Assembly: GCA_937890595.1 (NCBI GenBank)
Contig: CALADM010000030.1
Location: forward strand, 1 to 64,000
Length of the DNA: 64,000 nt
Origin: CAJMNU01 sp905214855
GTDB taxonomy: Bacteria; Bacillota; Clostridia; Lachnospirales; Lachnospiraceae
Direction of reading: 5' to 3'
In this document: in pieces, positions 9,105 to 18,136 of the stretch
Numbering within the stretch: position 1 is the first letter of the stretch
Layout of the letters: each line of letters opens with the position of its first letter
Translations under genes and position numbers: made by a program
The notes under the pieces: generated by a model
What the model was told of the DNA's origin: nothing
The model's input: the letters and a program-made list of their open reading frames with translations, nothing else
The model's database searches: none

Positions 9105-9515
9105 TTATATCAATATTCCATTACAGTGGTCTACTTCATGTTGAATGATCTGTGCCGTCCACCCAGAATATTTGCCATGCTGTTTTCTAAAATTTTGGTC
9201 CAGATAATCTACTTCAATTTCCTGATATCTTGTACATTTCCTGACACCTTCCAAAGACAAGCATCCCTCTTCTGTCTGATATGCTCCAGATTTCTTTGTG
9301 ATGACAGGATTTATCATTACAAACTGAAAAGGTCCTGCTGCCACTGCGATAATATTCTTTTTCACACCGATCATATTCGCTGCCATACCAACGCAGCTCT
9401 CCAAATTGGCTCTCAGTGTATCAAGCAGATCTGTCACCACCTGCATATCTTCTTTTGTCGCATCTGTTGATTTTTGCGCCAGAAACAATGGGTCATGCAT
9501 TATATTCTTTACCAT
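9105..9515 (-). CDS. Peptide-deformylase-like protein with altered motif 1
   Basis: A 136-aa member of the peptide deformylase superfamily, which normally removes formyl groups from nascent proteins using a metal ion. Motif 2 (EGCLS) and motif 3 (QHEVDHCNG) keep the Cys, the two His and the Glu. Motif 1 reads CVGMAANMIG, where ordinary deformylases have GxGLAAxQ, so the catalytic Gln is replaced by Met. It is therefore probably an accessory paralog rather than the housekeeping enzyme. The ATG at 9515 overlaps the upstream stop codon as TGATG, and AAGGA lies eight bases before it. Confidence 0.75.
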   Translation of the reverse strand: MVKNIMHDPLFLAQKSTDATKEDMQVVTDLLDTLRANLESCVGMAANMIGVKKNIIAVAAGPFQFVMINPVITKKSGAYQTEEGCLSLEGVRKCTRYQEIEVDYLDQNFRKQHGKYSGWTAQIIQHEVDHCNGILI

Positions 9516-9856
9516 CACTTCCATCCTTTCCATATATCAGGCTGATATCCGATTGTGGATTGTTTTCCATTTCTAACAATCGGTGTTTTGATTACCTGTG
9601 GATTCTCAAGTACCTTTTTTAGCTTATCCTCTTTGGCAATATACTGAATCAGTGCAAGCATATCTTTATCCTTGCCTTCCCAATTTATCATATTCTCCAA
9701 ACCACCATTTGTCTGTGCCACAGAAGTAAACTCTCCCTTGCTCATACCCTTTTCTTTCATATCAACAAATTGATACGAAATACCACGCTCTTTAAAAAAA
9801 CGTTCTGCTTTTTTGGTTTCATTACATTTTTTTGTTCCAAAAATCTGTATATTCAT
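9515..9856 (-). CDS. ArsC/Spx-family thioredoxin-fold protein
   Basis: A 113-aa protein of the ArsC/Spx/MgsR family. It begins MNIQIFGTKKCNETKKAERFF, giving one Cys at residue 11 and no CXXC pair. A conserved TPIVRNGK stretch near residue 90 matches the family's cis-Pro region. Members are either arsenate-reductase-like enzymes or RNA-polymerase-binding regulators. The single Cys and missing arsenate-binding arginines leave the role open. Its stop codon overlaps the start of the deformylase-like gene, indicating translational coupling. Confidence 0.7.
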   Translation of the reverse strand: MNIQIFGTKKCNETKKAERFFKERGISYQFVDMKEKGMSKGEFTSVAQTNGGLENMINWEGKDKDMLALIQYIAKEDKLKKVLENPQVIKTPIVRNGKQSTIGYQPDIWKGWK

Positions 9857-9869
9857 CTTATCTGCTTTC

Positions 9870-10271
9870 CTATCCTAACTCATAAAATTTCATACTTTCT
9901 TTATTTCTATATTCATGTTTCTCATAGTATCCAATCAGTTTTCCAAAATCCCTAAGCGCTACCATGTAAACATCCTTGTTCTGTTTATCATTATGAAATG
10001 TATACACAATATTATGGCTCTCATCCTCTGCAAACCAATCGACTACTTTTTGTATTTTTTCTCTTGATTCTTGATTATGGCATTCTAAGAGGCATTGTCC
10101 TAACAACTTCTCTCCACCCTGTTTTTCATAATGGTATACTGCTGCCATATTCATATAAATAATCTCATGCATTAAATTACAAATCACAACAGGCGCTCTG
10201 TCCTGATCTAAAACACTCTTAAAAAAGCTGCTATAATCATTTTTTATTTCCATCTTGTTTTTCTCTTCCAT
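9870..10271 (-). CDS. Single PAS-domain protein
   Basis: A 133-aa protein whose centre (about residues 20-120) reads as one PAS fold: APVVICNLMHEIIYMNMAAV, then GEKLLGQCLLECHNQES, ending with VYMVALRDFGKLIGYYE. No output domain is attached, so it may sense a small molecule and act through a partner. AAAGGAG precedes the ATG at 10271. It lies 13 bp from the ArsC-like gene and 3 bp from the upstream unknown gene, so these are one operon. Confidence 0.7.
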   Translation of the reverse strand: MEEKNKMEIKNDYSSFFKSVLDQDRAPVVICNLMHEIIYMNMAAVYHYEKQGGEKLLGQCLLECHNQESREKIQKVVDWFAEDESHNIVYTFHNDKQNKDVYMVALRDFGKLIGYYEKHEYRNKESMKFYELG

Positions 10272-10274
10272 GTT

Positions 10275-10559
10275 TTAATACTCCTTTTCTATTTCTTCCA
10301 GTATTCCATACATTGTCTTAAATTTATCAAGATCTTCCTGACTTTTTAGCAACATGATCTCCTCAAAATTACCATTATGTATGTCCTTAAAACCAGCTAC
10401 TTGTTCACCATTGCAAATACTTGATCGAATGATTGGTTTCTTATTTTCTTTATCATATGACAATTTTGATAATTTCTTTTTAAATAACCTCATACCTCTC
10501 TCCCTATCTACTGTGCTGCTGTGAACATACATCTGCGACTCTACCCTGTTTTTATCCAT
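10275..10559 (-). CDS. Hypothetical protein
   Basis: A 94-aa hydrophilic protein that I do not recognise. It has a central Cys (SSICNGEQVAGF) and a charged C-terminal half likely to form helices (LKSQEDLDKFKTMYGILEEIEKEY). Its stop codon is only 3 bp from the PAS gene start, so the two are co-transcribed. The ribosome-binding site before 10559 is weak. Confidence 0.5.
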   Translation of the reverse strand: MDKNRVESQMYVHSSTVDRERGMRLFKKKLSKLSYDKENKKPIIRSSICNGEQVAGFKDIHNGNFEEIMLLKSQEDLDKFKTMYGILEEIEKEY

Positions 10560-10610
10560 CTTTAAGACAATAATTCACTCATTTTACTGTATTTCTAAAC
10601 AAACAGCATT

Positions 10611-10736
10611 TTATTTCAAGTCATTTATTTGTCTTTGTAACTCTTCCAGAAATCTTCCTGCATGAGCCCAGCCCCATCTATCTGTGTGTGATGGAACTGA
10701 AAAGAAAGTGTTAAAAAATACCTGAAGCACTTCTTT
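10611..10736 (-). pseudogene. C-terminal remnant of an unidentified gene
   Basis: Between two stop codons a 41-codon open stretch reads like a protein C-terminus, including FFSVPSHTDRWGWAHAGRF and an ending EELQRQINDLK. The Trp/His-rich composition is unlike chance AT-rich DNA. No start codon or ribosome-binding site precedes it. It looks like the tail of a gene whose front was deleted. I cannot name the parent family. Confidence 0.4.
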
Positions 10737-10794
10737 TTATATCTGCCCCAAAGAATAATTTAGAATCTTTTAAATTAACTTATACATTTCTATA

Positions 10795-12612
10795 TCAAAA
10801 TGGTAGTTTAGCCAACTCATCCATAGCTGGCTCTTCGCTATATCCCATAAGTTCCAAAATCCTATACTGGGCAATTTTTCTAAGTCCACCAATATATCTA
10901 CACAAAATCAGATTTTCTCTGTTTGATACTTTTACTGTCAAAAGACATTTTTTTATAATCTGTAACTTTAAAATTGCTTCTTCATTGTTGGTACATCCCA
11001 CCCAATTCCATGTTTCACTAAAAATATGATGATTGCGTAATGCCTCCCTATATGGCTCATTTATATACCAATCATCTTTTCCCAAGACAGCATCCAGAAC
11101 CTTGTCTGCCATTATGGATTCCTCCACAAGCATTGTTCTGGCAGGATGTTCTTCCCATGGATGAGAACCTACACCTAATCCTCTATCATTTTTAATACTT
11201 TTTGTTAATTTTTTGTATATAAACTTTATAACTTTCTGCTGCCATTCTTCGGGATATTCTTCTGCCGTATAGGAAGAAAAATAAGAATCCAATAAGTCAC
11301 TCTCTTTTTTATATACAGCGTCCAACTCTGTTCTGATCCGATAATTGTCTTTCGACATAACACGGTCATGATGTTCTGCCATAAACATCTCATTGGTATA
11401 TTCTTCTTTTTTATCACTAGAGAACATTAAATGCGTTGGGATGTTTTGCATAATAGACCAAGCGAATTTTTTTGCTTGATCTCCTTCTTCTGTGATCAAT
11501 TTCTTAAACTCCAAATCCTCTTCATATGGATCTTCTGACATAAATGCATGGATTAATTTTGTTCTGATATCATTTAAAAATAATTCTTCTGGCAAATAAA
11601 TCTCTTCTTCATCCATTGTCGGGAATAAAATACAATGCGATGCAGGATCTAACACATCTAACTCCGTAGAGATAATAGTACCTTTCATATCTGAAAACAA
11701 TTCTGTATATACAGCCATATCCTGTTTTACTTCTGCTCTTGCTTTTTCATATTTTTCTCTTGAAAGAAAAAAACCTTCTTTTTTATATAAAAATGCAACT
11801 TTACTTGTAGCAATTTCTGCCTTTATCTGAGTTACGATTTTCTTTAATGTTTGTGATTCATCACCATTATCCGGCTTTAGCAAAAAGATATAAATATCTG
11901 ATTTAGCAAAACGGGATGCTTCCACATTACCAGAGACTCCCGGTGTATCAATGATCTCTATCCCGCCCAATCCACACGTTCTGAGGAGTTCTTTACAAAA
12001 ATCATTTGGTTTCTGGTATGAATCCAGATAAGAAGTAGTATTCTTCCTATTGGGATACTGTTCCTCTATTTCCTTGATTTTTCGAATCACATGTTCAATT
12101 TCTATCATCTTCTCTTTATTATCCTGAGAAAAGGAAGTGTCTACCAAGTTGCTAATCTGATTTCGAAGCTCTTCAATTTCTATTGAATCATCGTTATGGT
12201 AAATAGTATTAAAATCTGTATGGAATATATAATTTTCAACAACAACTGCCTCAGAAATCTTTACATAAATCGGACATGCCGTTTTATCACTGTTATTACC
12301 GCAATATAATCGTTGAAATCCCATTCTATCTTTTACAAACCTAGAAATAAAAAATGATTTCCCTCCCCTTGCCCTTCCAATCATTGCAATTCTTTTTGTT
12401 TTCAGATTACCTGTAGAAATTACATCATATTCTTTCTTTTGTTGAAGATATGTTGCAATGTCTTCTGCTTTCCATATGGGACCTGCTGATGTCTCTGCAT
12501 ATGGTGTAGGAAACCTTTTATCACGTTTTCTCCAGTTTGATATATTATTGTTGGTCGTTCCACACACTTTCGCCACATCACTCAAAGATAATAATTCCTG
12601 ATCAATTATCAT
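10795..12612 (-). CDS. Helix-turn-helix plus dynamin-like GTPase fusion protein
   Basis: A 605-aa protein. Residues 7-60 form a helix-turn-helix (LSLSDVAKVCGTTNNNISNW, then a winged or AlpA-like segment). A GTPase domain follows: G1 GRARGGKS at 79-86 and G3 DTPGVSG at 222-228. About 135 residues, with a charged coiled-coil-like part, separate these motifs. No standard N/TKxD G4 motif is present; LYKKEGF occupies that place. The C-terminal 250 residues are helical and charged. AAGGTGG precedes the ATG at 12612. It is monocistronic and flanked by AT-rich DNA and a gene remnant. Dynamin-like proteins remodel membranes, and some act in phage defence; neither is shown here. Confidence 0.6.
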   Translation of the reverse strand: MIIDQELLSLSDVAKVCGTTNNNISNWRKRDKRFPTPYAETSAGPIWKAEDIATYLQQKKEYDVISTGNLKTKRIAMIGRARGGKSFFISRFVKDRMGFQRLYCGNNSDKTACPIYVKISEAVVVENYIFHTDFNTIYHNDDSIEIEELRNQISNLVDTSFSQDNKEKMIEIEHVIRKIKEIEEQYPNRKNTTSYLDSYQKPNDFCKELLRTCGLGGIEIIDTPGVSGNVEASRFAKSDIYIFLLKPDNGDESQTLKKIVTQIKAEIATSKVAFLYKKEGFFLSREKYEKARAEVKQDMAVYTELFSDMKGTIISTELDVLDPASHCILFPTMDEEEIYLPEELFLNDIRTKLIHAFMSEDPYEEDLEFKKLITEEGDQAKKFAWSIMQNIPTHLMFSSDKKEEYTNEMFMAEHHDRVMSKDNYRIRTELDAVYKKESDLLDSYFSSYTAEEYPEEWQQKVIKFIYKKLTKSIKNDRGLGVGSHPWEEHPARTMLVEESIMADKVLDAVLGKDDWYINEPYREALRNHHIFSETWNWVGCTNNEEAILKLQIIKKCLLTVKVSNRENLILCRYIGGLRKIAQYRILELMGYSEEPAMDELAKLPF

Positions 12613-12969
12613 GCTCTTACCACCTTAGATCCTTTCTTTTATTCTTTCTTTTGCTCATTCATTTACCCATGCCGTTTCTTACTAGTGAACAAAGTTAATA
12701 TAATTTGTGAATAACATTAACAAATCTTACAAATTCAATATATATCTATTTCCTATAAATGTCAAGAGCAAACTAAAAAAATATTTAGCCTTCCAATCAA
12801 AACATTTTCAAACATATCATCTACTTAAAAGCAGCCTCTTATGGTAAACTCCCAGAATGCAAAAGACGCTGGAAACCATACAGTTTCCAGCGTCTTCCTA
12901 TCTCTTTATACACATCTTCCTACCCAGAGAGCAGAAAGTATTCCTCACATTCGCTCGGTCAATTTGGGA
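12613..12969. other. AT-rich intergenic region before the GTPase gene
   Basis: This 357-bp stretch holds no convincing gene. It contains the tsf terminator at its right end and otherwise AT-rich DNA that presumably includes the promoter of the HTH-GTPase gene. I could not pick a clear -35/-10 pair. Confidence 0.5.
12859..12897 (-). terminator. tsf terminator
   Basis: A strong hairpin with a 13-bp stem (AGACGCTGGAAAC and its complement) closes a small loop about 75 bases after the tsf stop. On the minus strand it is followed by a short T-run (TCTTTTGC). Confidence 0.8.
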
Positions 12970-13902
12970 TTAGTTTCCCATCTGCTTTGCAACTTCCTCT
13001 GCAAAGTTCTCTTCTTTCTTCTCCATGCCTTCGCCTGTCTCGAAACGAACAAATTTCTTAACAGAAATCTTGGCATTGTTCTCTTTTGCAATCTGAGCAA
13101 CGTACTGAGCAACAGACTGTTTTCCATCCTCAGCCTTTACATAAACCTGATCTAACAGACAGATTTCTTTCAGCTCTTTGTTGATACGTCCCATAACCAT
13201 ACCACTGATGATCTTGTCATTTGCGTCTGGCTTCTCATTCTTAGCTGCTGCTGTCAGAATTTCTTTCTCTTTCTCAATGTAATCAGCATCTACTTCATCT
13301 CTGCTTGTATACAGTGGCTTCAATGCTGCTGCCTGCATTGCTACGTTCTTAGCCATCTCTTTTACTGCATCATTTACAACATCTGTCTCTACGTCTACCA
13401 GAACACCAATCTTTCCACCAGCGTGAATGTAAGAAGCAACAAAACCATTTGCCTCCTCAACCTGCTGGAATCTTCTGATATTCATATTCTCACCGATTAC
13501 AGAAATCTGAGCTGCCAGAGCTTCTTTTACTGTAACAGAAGTATCCTTTGCCCATGGCTCTGCCATAAATGCATCCAGATCTGCTGCTGCTGTATTTAAA
13601 GCCTGCTCTGCAACATCTGCAACATAGTTGCGGAACTTCTCATTCTTTGCAACGAAGTCTGTCTCTGCGTTTACTTCTACAACAACTGCCTTCTTCTCAT
13701 CAGCTGTAAATGCAACATCAACAATACCTTCTGCTGCGATACGTCCTGCTTTTTTCTGTGCAGTAGCCAGTCCTTTTTCTCTCAGGAACTCAACTGCCTT
13801 ATCCATATCTCCATCTGTTGCTGCAAGTGCCTTTTTGCAGTCCATCATTCCAGCACCTGTCATTTCACGCAAGTCTTTTACCATTGCTGCTGTAATAGCC
13901 AT
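12970..13902 (-). CDS. tsf: Elongation factor Ts
   Basis: A 310-aa nucleotide exchange factor that reloads EF-Tu with GTP. The signature VKDLREMTGAGMMDCKKAL and the following FLREKGLA mark the N-terminal UBA domain, and TDFVAKNEKF is the second EF-Ts signature. Length is normal for Firmicutes. It lies 169 bp downstream of rpsB, as in most bacteria. A terminator-like hairpin between the two genes suggests that only part of the rpsB transcription reads into tsf. Confidence 0.97.
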   Translation of the reverse strand: MAITAAMVKDLREMTGAGMMDCKKALAATDGDMDKAVEFLREKGLATAQKKAGRIAAEGIVDVAFTADEKKAVVVEVNAETDFVAKNEKFRNYVADVAEQALNTAAADLDAFMAEPWAKDTSVTVKEALAAQISVIGENMNIRRFQQVEEANGFVASYIHAGGKIGVLVDVETDVVNDAVKEMAKNVAMQAAALKPLYTSRDEVDADYIEKEKEILTAAAKNEKPDANDKIISGMVMGRINKELKEICLLDQVYVKAEDGKQSVAQYVAQIAKENNAKISVKKFVRFETGEGMEKKEENFAEEVAKQMGN

Positions 13903-13937
13903 TGTTATCTTCCTCCATATATTTTATTTACTTTACT

Positions 13938-13982
13938 ACAAAAAACGCTCCGTTCTGCTTATCAAAAGCAGAACGAAGCGTC
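13938..13982 (-). terminator. Intergenic terminator/attenuator between rpsB and tsf
   Basis: Positions 13945-13960 pair with 13966-13981 in a stem of about 16 bp with one mismatch and a 5-nt loop. On the minus strand it is followed by six consecutive T. This has the form of an intrinsic terminator lying between two genes that are normally co-transcribed. Confidence 0.75.
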
Positions 13983-14071
13983 TTCTCTTTCTTCCTCTGC
14001 AGCCAGCTCGAAACGGTCTTCTGATCTGCTGCTCAAGACATCAATGAAAGGAATTCCTATTCCCTGTCAAA

Positions 14072-14812
14072 TTAAGCCTCTACTGCTTCCTCTGCTGTTT
14101 CTTCTGTAGCTTCGCCTTCTGTAACGATCTCACCCTGATTTGCTTCGATTACAGCATCTGCCATCTTAGCAACGATCAGTTTTACTGCTCTGATTGCATC
14201 ATCGTTACCTGGGATTACATAATCCAGCTCTTCCGGATCACAGTTAGTATCTGCGATACCGATTAACGGAATACCCAGAGTATGAGCTTCCTGAACACAG
14301 ATTCTTTCCTTCTTAGGATCTACTACAAAGATAGCATCTGGCAGTTTCTTCATTTCTTTGATTCCGCCCAGATTTCTCTCTAATTTATCCCACTCTTTTT
14401 TAATCTCGATAACTTCTTTCTTTGGAAGAACATCAAATGTTCCATCCTCAGCCATAGCCTCGATCTCTTTCAGTCTGTTGATACGGCTCTGAATGGTCTT
14501 GAAGTTTGTCAGCATACCACCCAGCCATCTCTCGTTTACAAAGTACATACCACAACGCTCTGCCTCTGTCTTGATAGCATCCTGAGCCTGTTTCTTTGTA
14601 CCAACAAACAGGATTGTGCCACCCTCTGCCGCGATATCAGAGATTGCCTTGTAAGCCTCATCTACTTTACCTACAGACTTCTGCAGATCGATGATATAAA
14701 TACCATTTCTCTCTGTGTAGATGTATGGAGCCATCTTAGGGTTCCATCTTCTTGTCTGGTGACCAAAATGTACACCAGCTTCCAATAACTGTTTCATTGA
14801 AATAACGCTCAT
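14072..14812 (-). CDS. rpsB: 30S ribosomal protein S2
   Basis: A 246-aa ribosomal protein S2. The start MSVISMKQLLEAGVHFGHQ with GGAGG seven bases upstream fixes the initiation codon at 14812; upstream in-frame codons belong to the leader. RRWNPKMAPYIYTERNGI and IPLIGIADTNCDP are conserved family segments. It heads the rpsB-tsf unit and has its own strong promoter. Confidence 0.97.
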   Translation of the reverse strand: MSVISMKQLLEAGVHFGHQTRRWNPKMAPYIYTERNGIYIIDLQKSVGKVDEAYKAISDIAAEGGTILFVGTKKQAQDAIKTEAERCGMYFVNERWLGGMLTNFKTIQSRINRLKEIEAMAEDGTFDVLPKKEVIEIKKEWDKLERNLGGIKEMKKLPDAIFVVDPKKERICVQEAHTLGIPLIGIADTNCDPEELDYVIPGNDDAIRAVKLIVAKMADAVIEANQGEIVTEGEATEETAEEAVEA

Positions 14813-14928
14813 GTCTTTTCCTCCATTTGGTTTTGTCTTCCGCCTGCATCTCATGCTTCCAGGGAGACCCGTCTTTTTGACTGGCACCGTCCCAAAGAAT
14901 CCGCAGACGTGTTTTTTCTAACTTTCTT

Positions 14929-14957
14929 ACTATAGCACAGCCTTCCTGTCTATGCAA
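14929..14957 (-). promoter_or_regulatory. rpsB promoter
   Basis: On the minus strand TTGCAT (14952-14957) and TATAGT (14929-14934) are separated by exactly 17 bp. Transcription would begin near 14922, leaving a leader of about 110 bases before rpsB. Such a leader could bind ribosomal protein S2 for feedback control, but I did not find a clear known structure. Confidence 0.75.
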
Positions 14958-15007
14958 GGACTTTTTTTAAAAACAAAACCAAAAAGCTCCAGAAGTCAAA
15001 ACATATT

Positions 15008-15787
15008 TTATGAAGTATGATTTTTAAGTGCTTTCAATTCATCAAAAACAACATCATTCAATACTTTAATATATGTTCCCTTCATTCCAGAAGAACGCGA
15101 CTCTATAACACCTGCACTTTCAAATTTACGCAGAGCATTGACAATAACAGAACGGGTGATCCCTACTCTGTCTGCAATCTTACTTGCAACCAAAATCCCC
15201 TCATTGCCATCCAATTCATCAAAAATATGAGTGATCGCCTCTAATTCAGAGAAAGAGAGTGTGCTTATCGCAGACTTAACAATCTGTACTTTTCTGGTTT
15301 CTTCTGCATTCTCCTCATTAACAGAACGCATCATCTCTAATCCTACAACAGTAGTTCCATATTCACTCAAAATAATATCATCTATTTCATACTGTTTTTG
15401 AGATTTATACATAAATAAAGTACCCAGACGTTCTCCTGCAATATCAATCGGCGCTATGATAGCCTGATATTTCTTTACATTTTCTTCTGCGAATCCTAAT
15501 GTAGCAAGATTGACATTTTCTTTTGTGGAAAGGACACTGAGCAGACGTTCATTCAACATTTTATCAATAAAACCGCCAACTTGATCCTCGATCAGCTCCT
15601 CAATCTCATCAACTCCTGGCCACAGCCCTACTCCCAGGACTTTTCCTTTTTTACTGATGACCAAAATATTGGACTCCAAAATCTCACTCAGTACTTTGCA
15701 GATATCATTAAAGACAACCTTATGAGAATTATTGTTGTGCAGCAATTTGTTGATTTTTCTGGTTTTATCCAGCAATTGTACGCTCAT
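15008..15787 (-). CDS. codY: GTP- and branched-chain-amino-acid-sensing repressor CodY
   Basis: A 259-aa global regulator of nitrogen and stationary-phase genes in Firmicutes. The N-terminal GAF domain binds branched-chain amino acids. The C-terminal winged helix carries the highly conserved ASKIADRVGITRSVIVNAL and SRSSGMKGTYIKVLN. AAGGAGG precedes the ATG at 15787. It lies downstream of topA, a common clostridial order. It could regulate ilvE and the glutamate-precursor genes in this window, but I found no convincing CodY box before them. Confidence 0.97.
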   Translation of the reverse strand: MSVQLLDKTRKINKLLHNNNSHKVVFNDICKVLSEILESNILVISKKGKVLGVGLWPGVDEIEELIEDQVGGFIDKMLNERLLSVLSTKENVNLATLGFAEENVKKYQAIIAPIDIAGERLGTLFMYKSQKQYEIDDIILSEYGTTVVGLEMMRSVNEENAEETRKVQIVKSAISTLSFSELEAITHIFDELDGNEGILVASKIADRVGITRSVIVNALRKFESAGVIESRSSGMKGTYIKVLNDVVFDELKALKNHTS

Positions 15788-16051
15788 TTCCTGACCTCCT
15801 TCTTCTTATCCGTAACCATTCAGGCAAGACTCTCTTCTCGGAAAATACTATATATCTTCCGAAGATCGTCATTTTTTATTCTCTTTCTATCTTCTGCAAA
15901 AATATCGTCAGACATTCTGCAAGATCCTTTTCCTGAATCGATACATTTATTGGAAAACACGCAAAATATCCTTTTAATATTCAAATTGTATCATGATTAC
16001 TAGATAATAACAAGAGATTTTGGAAATTTTACGAATTTTTAAATAATTCTT

Positions 16052-18121
16052 TTACTTCACAAAACCACATTCTGGATTAGAACATACTAATTTATTTCCT
16101 TTTTGTACGAAAAATGCTCCGCACTGAGGACACTTTTCTTTGGAAGGTTTCTGCCATGACATGAAATCACACTCTGGATTATGTTCGCACCCATAATATT
16201 TTCTTCCTTTTTTGGTTTTGCGGACCACAACCTCCCCACCACATTTCGGGCAAGATACACCTATCTTTTCCAGATATGGCTTTGTGTTCTTACATTCCGG
16301 AAAACCAGGACATGCCAAAAACTTACCATGAGGACCATATTTGATCACCATATTGCGCCCACACATTTCGCAGATTTCATCTGTCACCTCATCTGCAATG
16401 GTGACACTCTCCAATTCTTTCTCTGCTTTTTTGACTGCCTCATCCAGGTCTGGATAAAAATTGCGGATTACAGTCTTCCACTGCACGCTGCCATCTCCTA
16501 CTTTATCTAAAAGATATTCTAAATTGGCAGTAAAACTGGTATCCACAATGCTTGGGAAACACTGTTTCATCATCTTGTTTACCACATCACCCAGCTCTGT
16601 GACATATAAATTTTTATTTTCCTTTGCCACATAACGTCTTGCAATGATCGTGGTGATCGTAGGTGCATAAGTACTTGGACGACCAATTCCCTGCTCCTCC
16701 AAGGCTTTGACAAGAGAAGCCTCTGTATAATGCGCTGGTGGCTGTGTAAAATGCTGACTTTCTTCCAGATGATCCAGTTCCAGTACTTCTCCCTTACTCA
16801 GTTTTGTCAAAAGCTGATTTTTCTCTTCTTTTTCCTCTTCATCGATATAAACAGACATAAAACCTTCAAATTGCAGTCTGGAAGCTGACAAAGTAAAAAT
16901 CTGCTTTCCCGCTTTTACTTTAACAGATGTTGTCTCATACAATGCTGCCTGCATACGGCTGGCTGTAAAACGTTTCCAGATCAATTGATACAGACGGAAC
17001 AGATCTCTTGTAAGAGAATCTTTTACTTTTACAGGTGTCAATGTGATATCTGTTGGTCGGATCGCCTCATGTGCATCCTGTACCACTTTTTTCCCGTTAG
17101 AGACCGCAGTTTCTTTCTGTGGTGCTACATATTTCTCACCAAATTGTTCTTTAATATATGTTCTTGCTGCCGCATCAGCTTCATCTGCAACACGGGTAGA
17201 GTCTGTTCTCAAATAGGTGATCAGTGCGATCGTACCATGTCCTTCTACATCTACTCCCTCATATAACTGCTGTGCCAGACGCATTGTTTTTTGTGTAGAA
17301 AAGTTCAATGTCTTAGATGCTTCCTGCTGCAGTGTACTGGTCGTAAACGGAAGTGGTGCTTTTTTACTTCTCTCTCCCTGTTTTATCTCATCAACCACAT
17401 ACTGCTGTCCCTCTACATCTTTGAGTACATTGTCCACTTCTTCTCTGCTGGAAAGTGTCTTTTTTCCTGTAATATCACCATAATATTTTGCTGTTAATGT
17501 TTTCTTTGCACCAGCATGTTTCAAAAAAGCATCCAAATTCCAGTATTCTTCTGGAATGAATGCATTGATCTCTTCTTCCCTATCACAGATCATACGAAGT
17601 GCAACAGACTGTACTCTTCCTGCAGAAAGGCCTCTTTTTACCTTTGCCCAAAGCAGAGGGCTGATCAGATAGCCTACCATTCTGTCCAACATTCTTCTCG
17701 TCTGCTGTGCATCTACAAGATCCATGTTGATATCTCTTGGTGCTTTTAAAGAAGCCTTTACTGCATTCTTGGTAATCTCATTAAATGTGATACGATATAC
17801 TTTCTTTCCTTTTGCTTCATCCAATTTCAGTGCTTTCATTAAATGCCATGAAATCGCCTCTCCCTCGCGATCCGGGTCAGTTGCAAGATAAATCTTATCT
17901 GCTTTCTTTACTTCTTTTCTCAATTTGGCCAAAATATCGCCTTTTCCGCGTATAGTAATATACTTAGGTTCATAATCATGTTCTACATCAATTCCCAATT
18001 GACTTTTAGGCAAGTCACGTACATGGCCATTTGATGCATCCACTTCAAAATTGCTCCCAAGGAATTTTTTTATCGTTTTTACTTTTGCAGGTGACTCCAC
18101 AATCACTAAATTATTCGACAT
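16052..18121 (-). CDS. topA: DNA topoisomerase I
   Basis: A 689-aa type IA topoisomerase that relaxes negative supercoils. The Toprim domain begins NLVIVESPAKVKTI and holds LATDPDREGEAISWH. The active-site tyrosine is in ITYLRTDSTRV near residue 310. The C-terminus has three Cys4 zinc ribbons (CEMCGRN, CPKCGGE, CPQCGAF). AGGAG precedes the ATG at 18121. It follows dprA after 15 bp, so dprA and topA are co-transcribed. Confidence 0.97.
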   Translation of the reverse strand: MSNNLVIVESPAKVKTIKKFLGSNFEVDASNGHVRDLPKSQLGIDVEHDYEPKYITIRGKGDILAKLRKEVKKADKIYLATDPDREGEAISWHLMKALKLDEAKGKKVYRITFNEITKNAVKASLKAPRDINMDLVDAQQTRRMLDRMVGYLISPLLWAKVKRGLSAGRVQSVALRMICDREEEINAFIPEEYWNLDAFLKHAGAKKTLTAKYYGDITGKKTLSSREEVDNVLKDVEGQQYVVDEIKQGERSKKAPLPFTTSTLQQEASKTLNFSTQKTMRLAQQLYEGVDVEGHGTIALITYLRTDSTRVADEADAAARTYIKEQFGEKYVAPQKETAVSNGKKVVQDAHEAIRPTDITLTPVKVKDSLTRDLFRLYQLIWKRFTASRMQAALYETTSVKVKAGKQIFTLSASRLQFEGFMSVYIDEEEKEEKNQLLTKLSKGEVLELDHLEESQHFTQPPAHYTEASLVKALEEQGIGRPSTYAPTITTIIARRYVAKENKNLYVTELGDVVNKMMKQCFPSIVDTSFTANLEYLLDKVGDGSVQWKTVIRNFYPDLDEAVKKAEKELESVTIADEVTDEICEMCGRNMVIKYGPHGKFLACPGFPECKNTKPYLEKIGVSCPKCGGEVVVRKTKKGRKYYGCEHNPECDFMSWQKPSKEKCPQCGAFFVQKGNKLVCSNPECGFVK

Positions 18122-18136
18122 CCCTAACTCCTTTAA

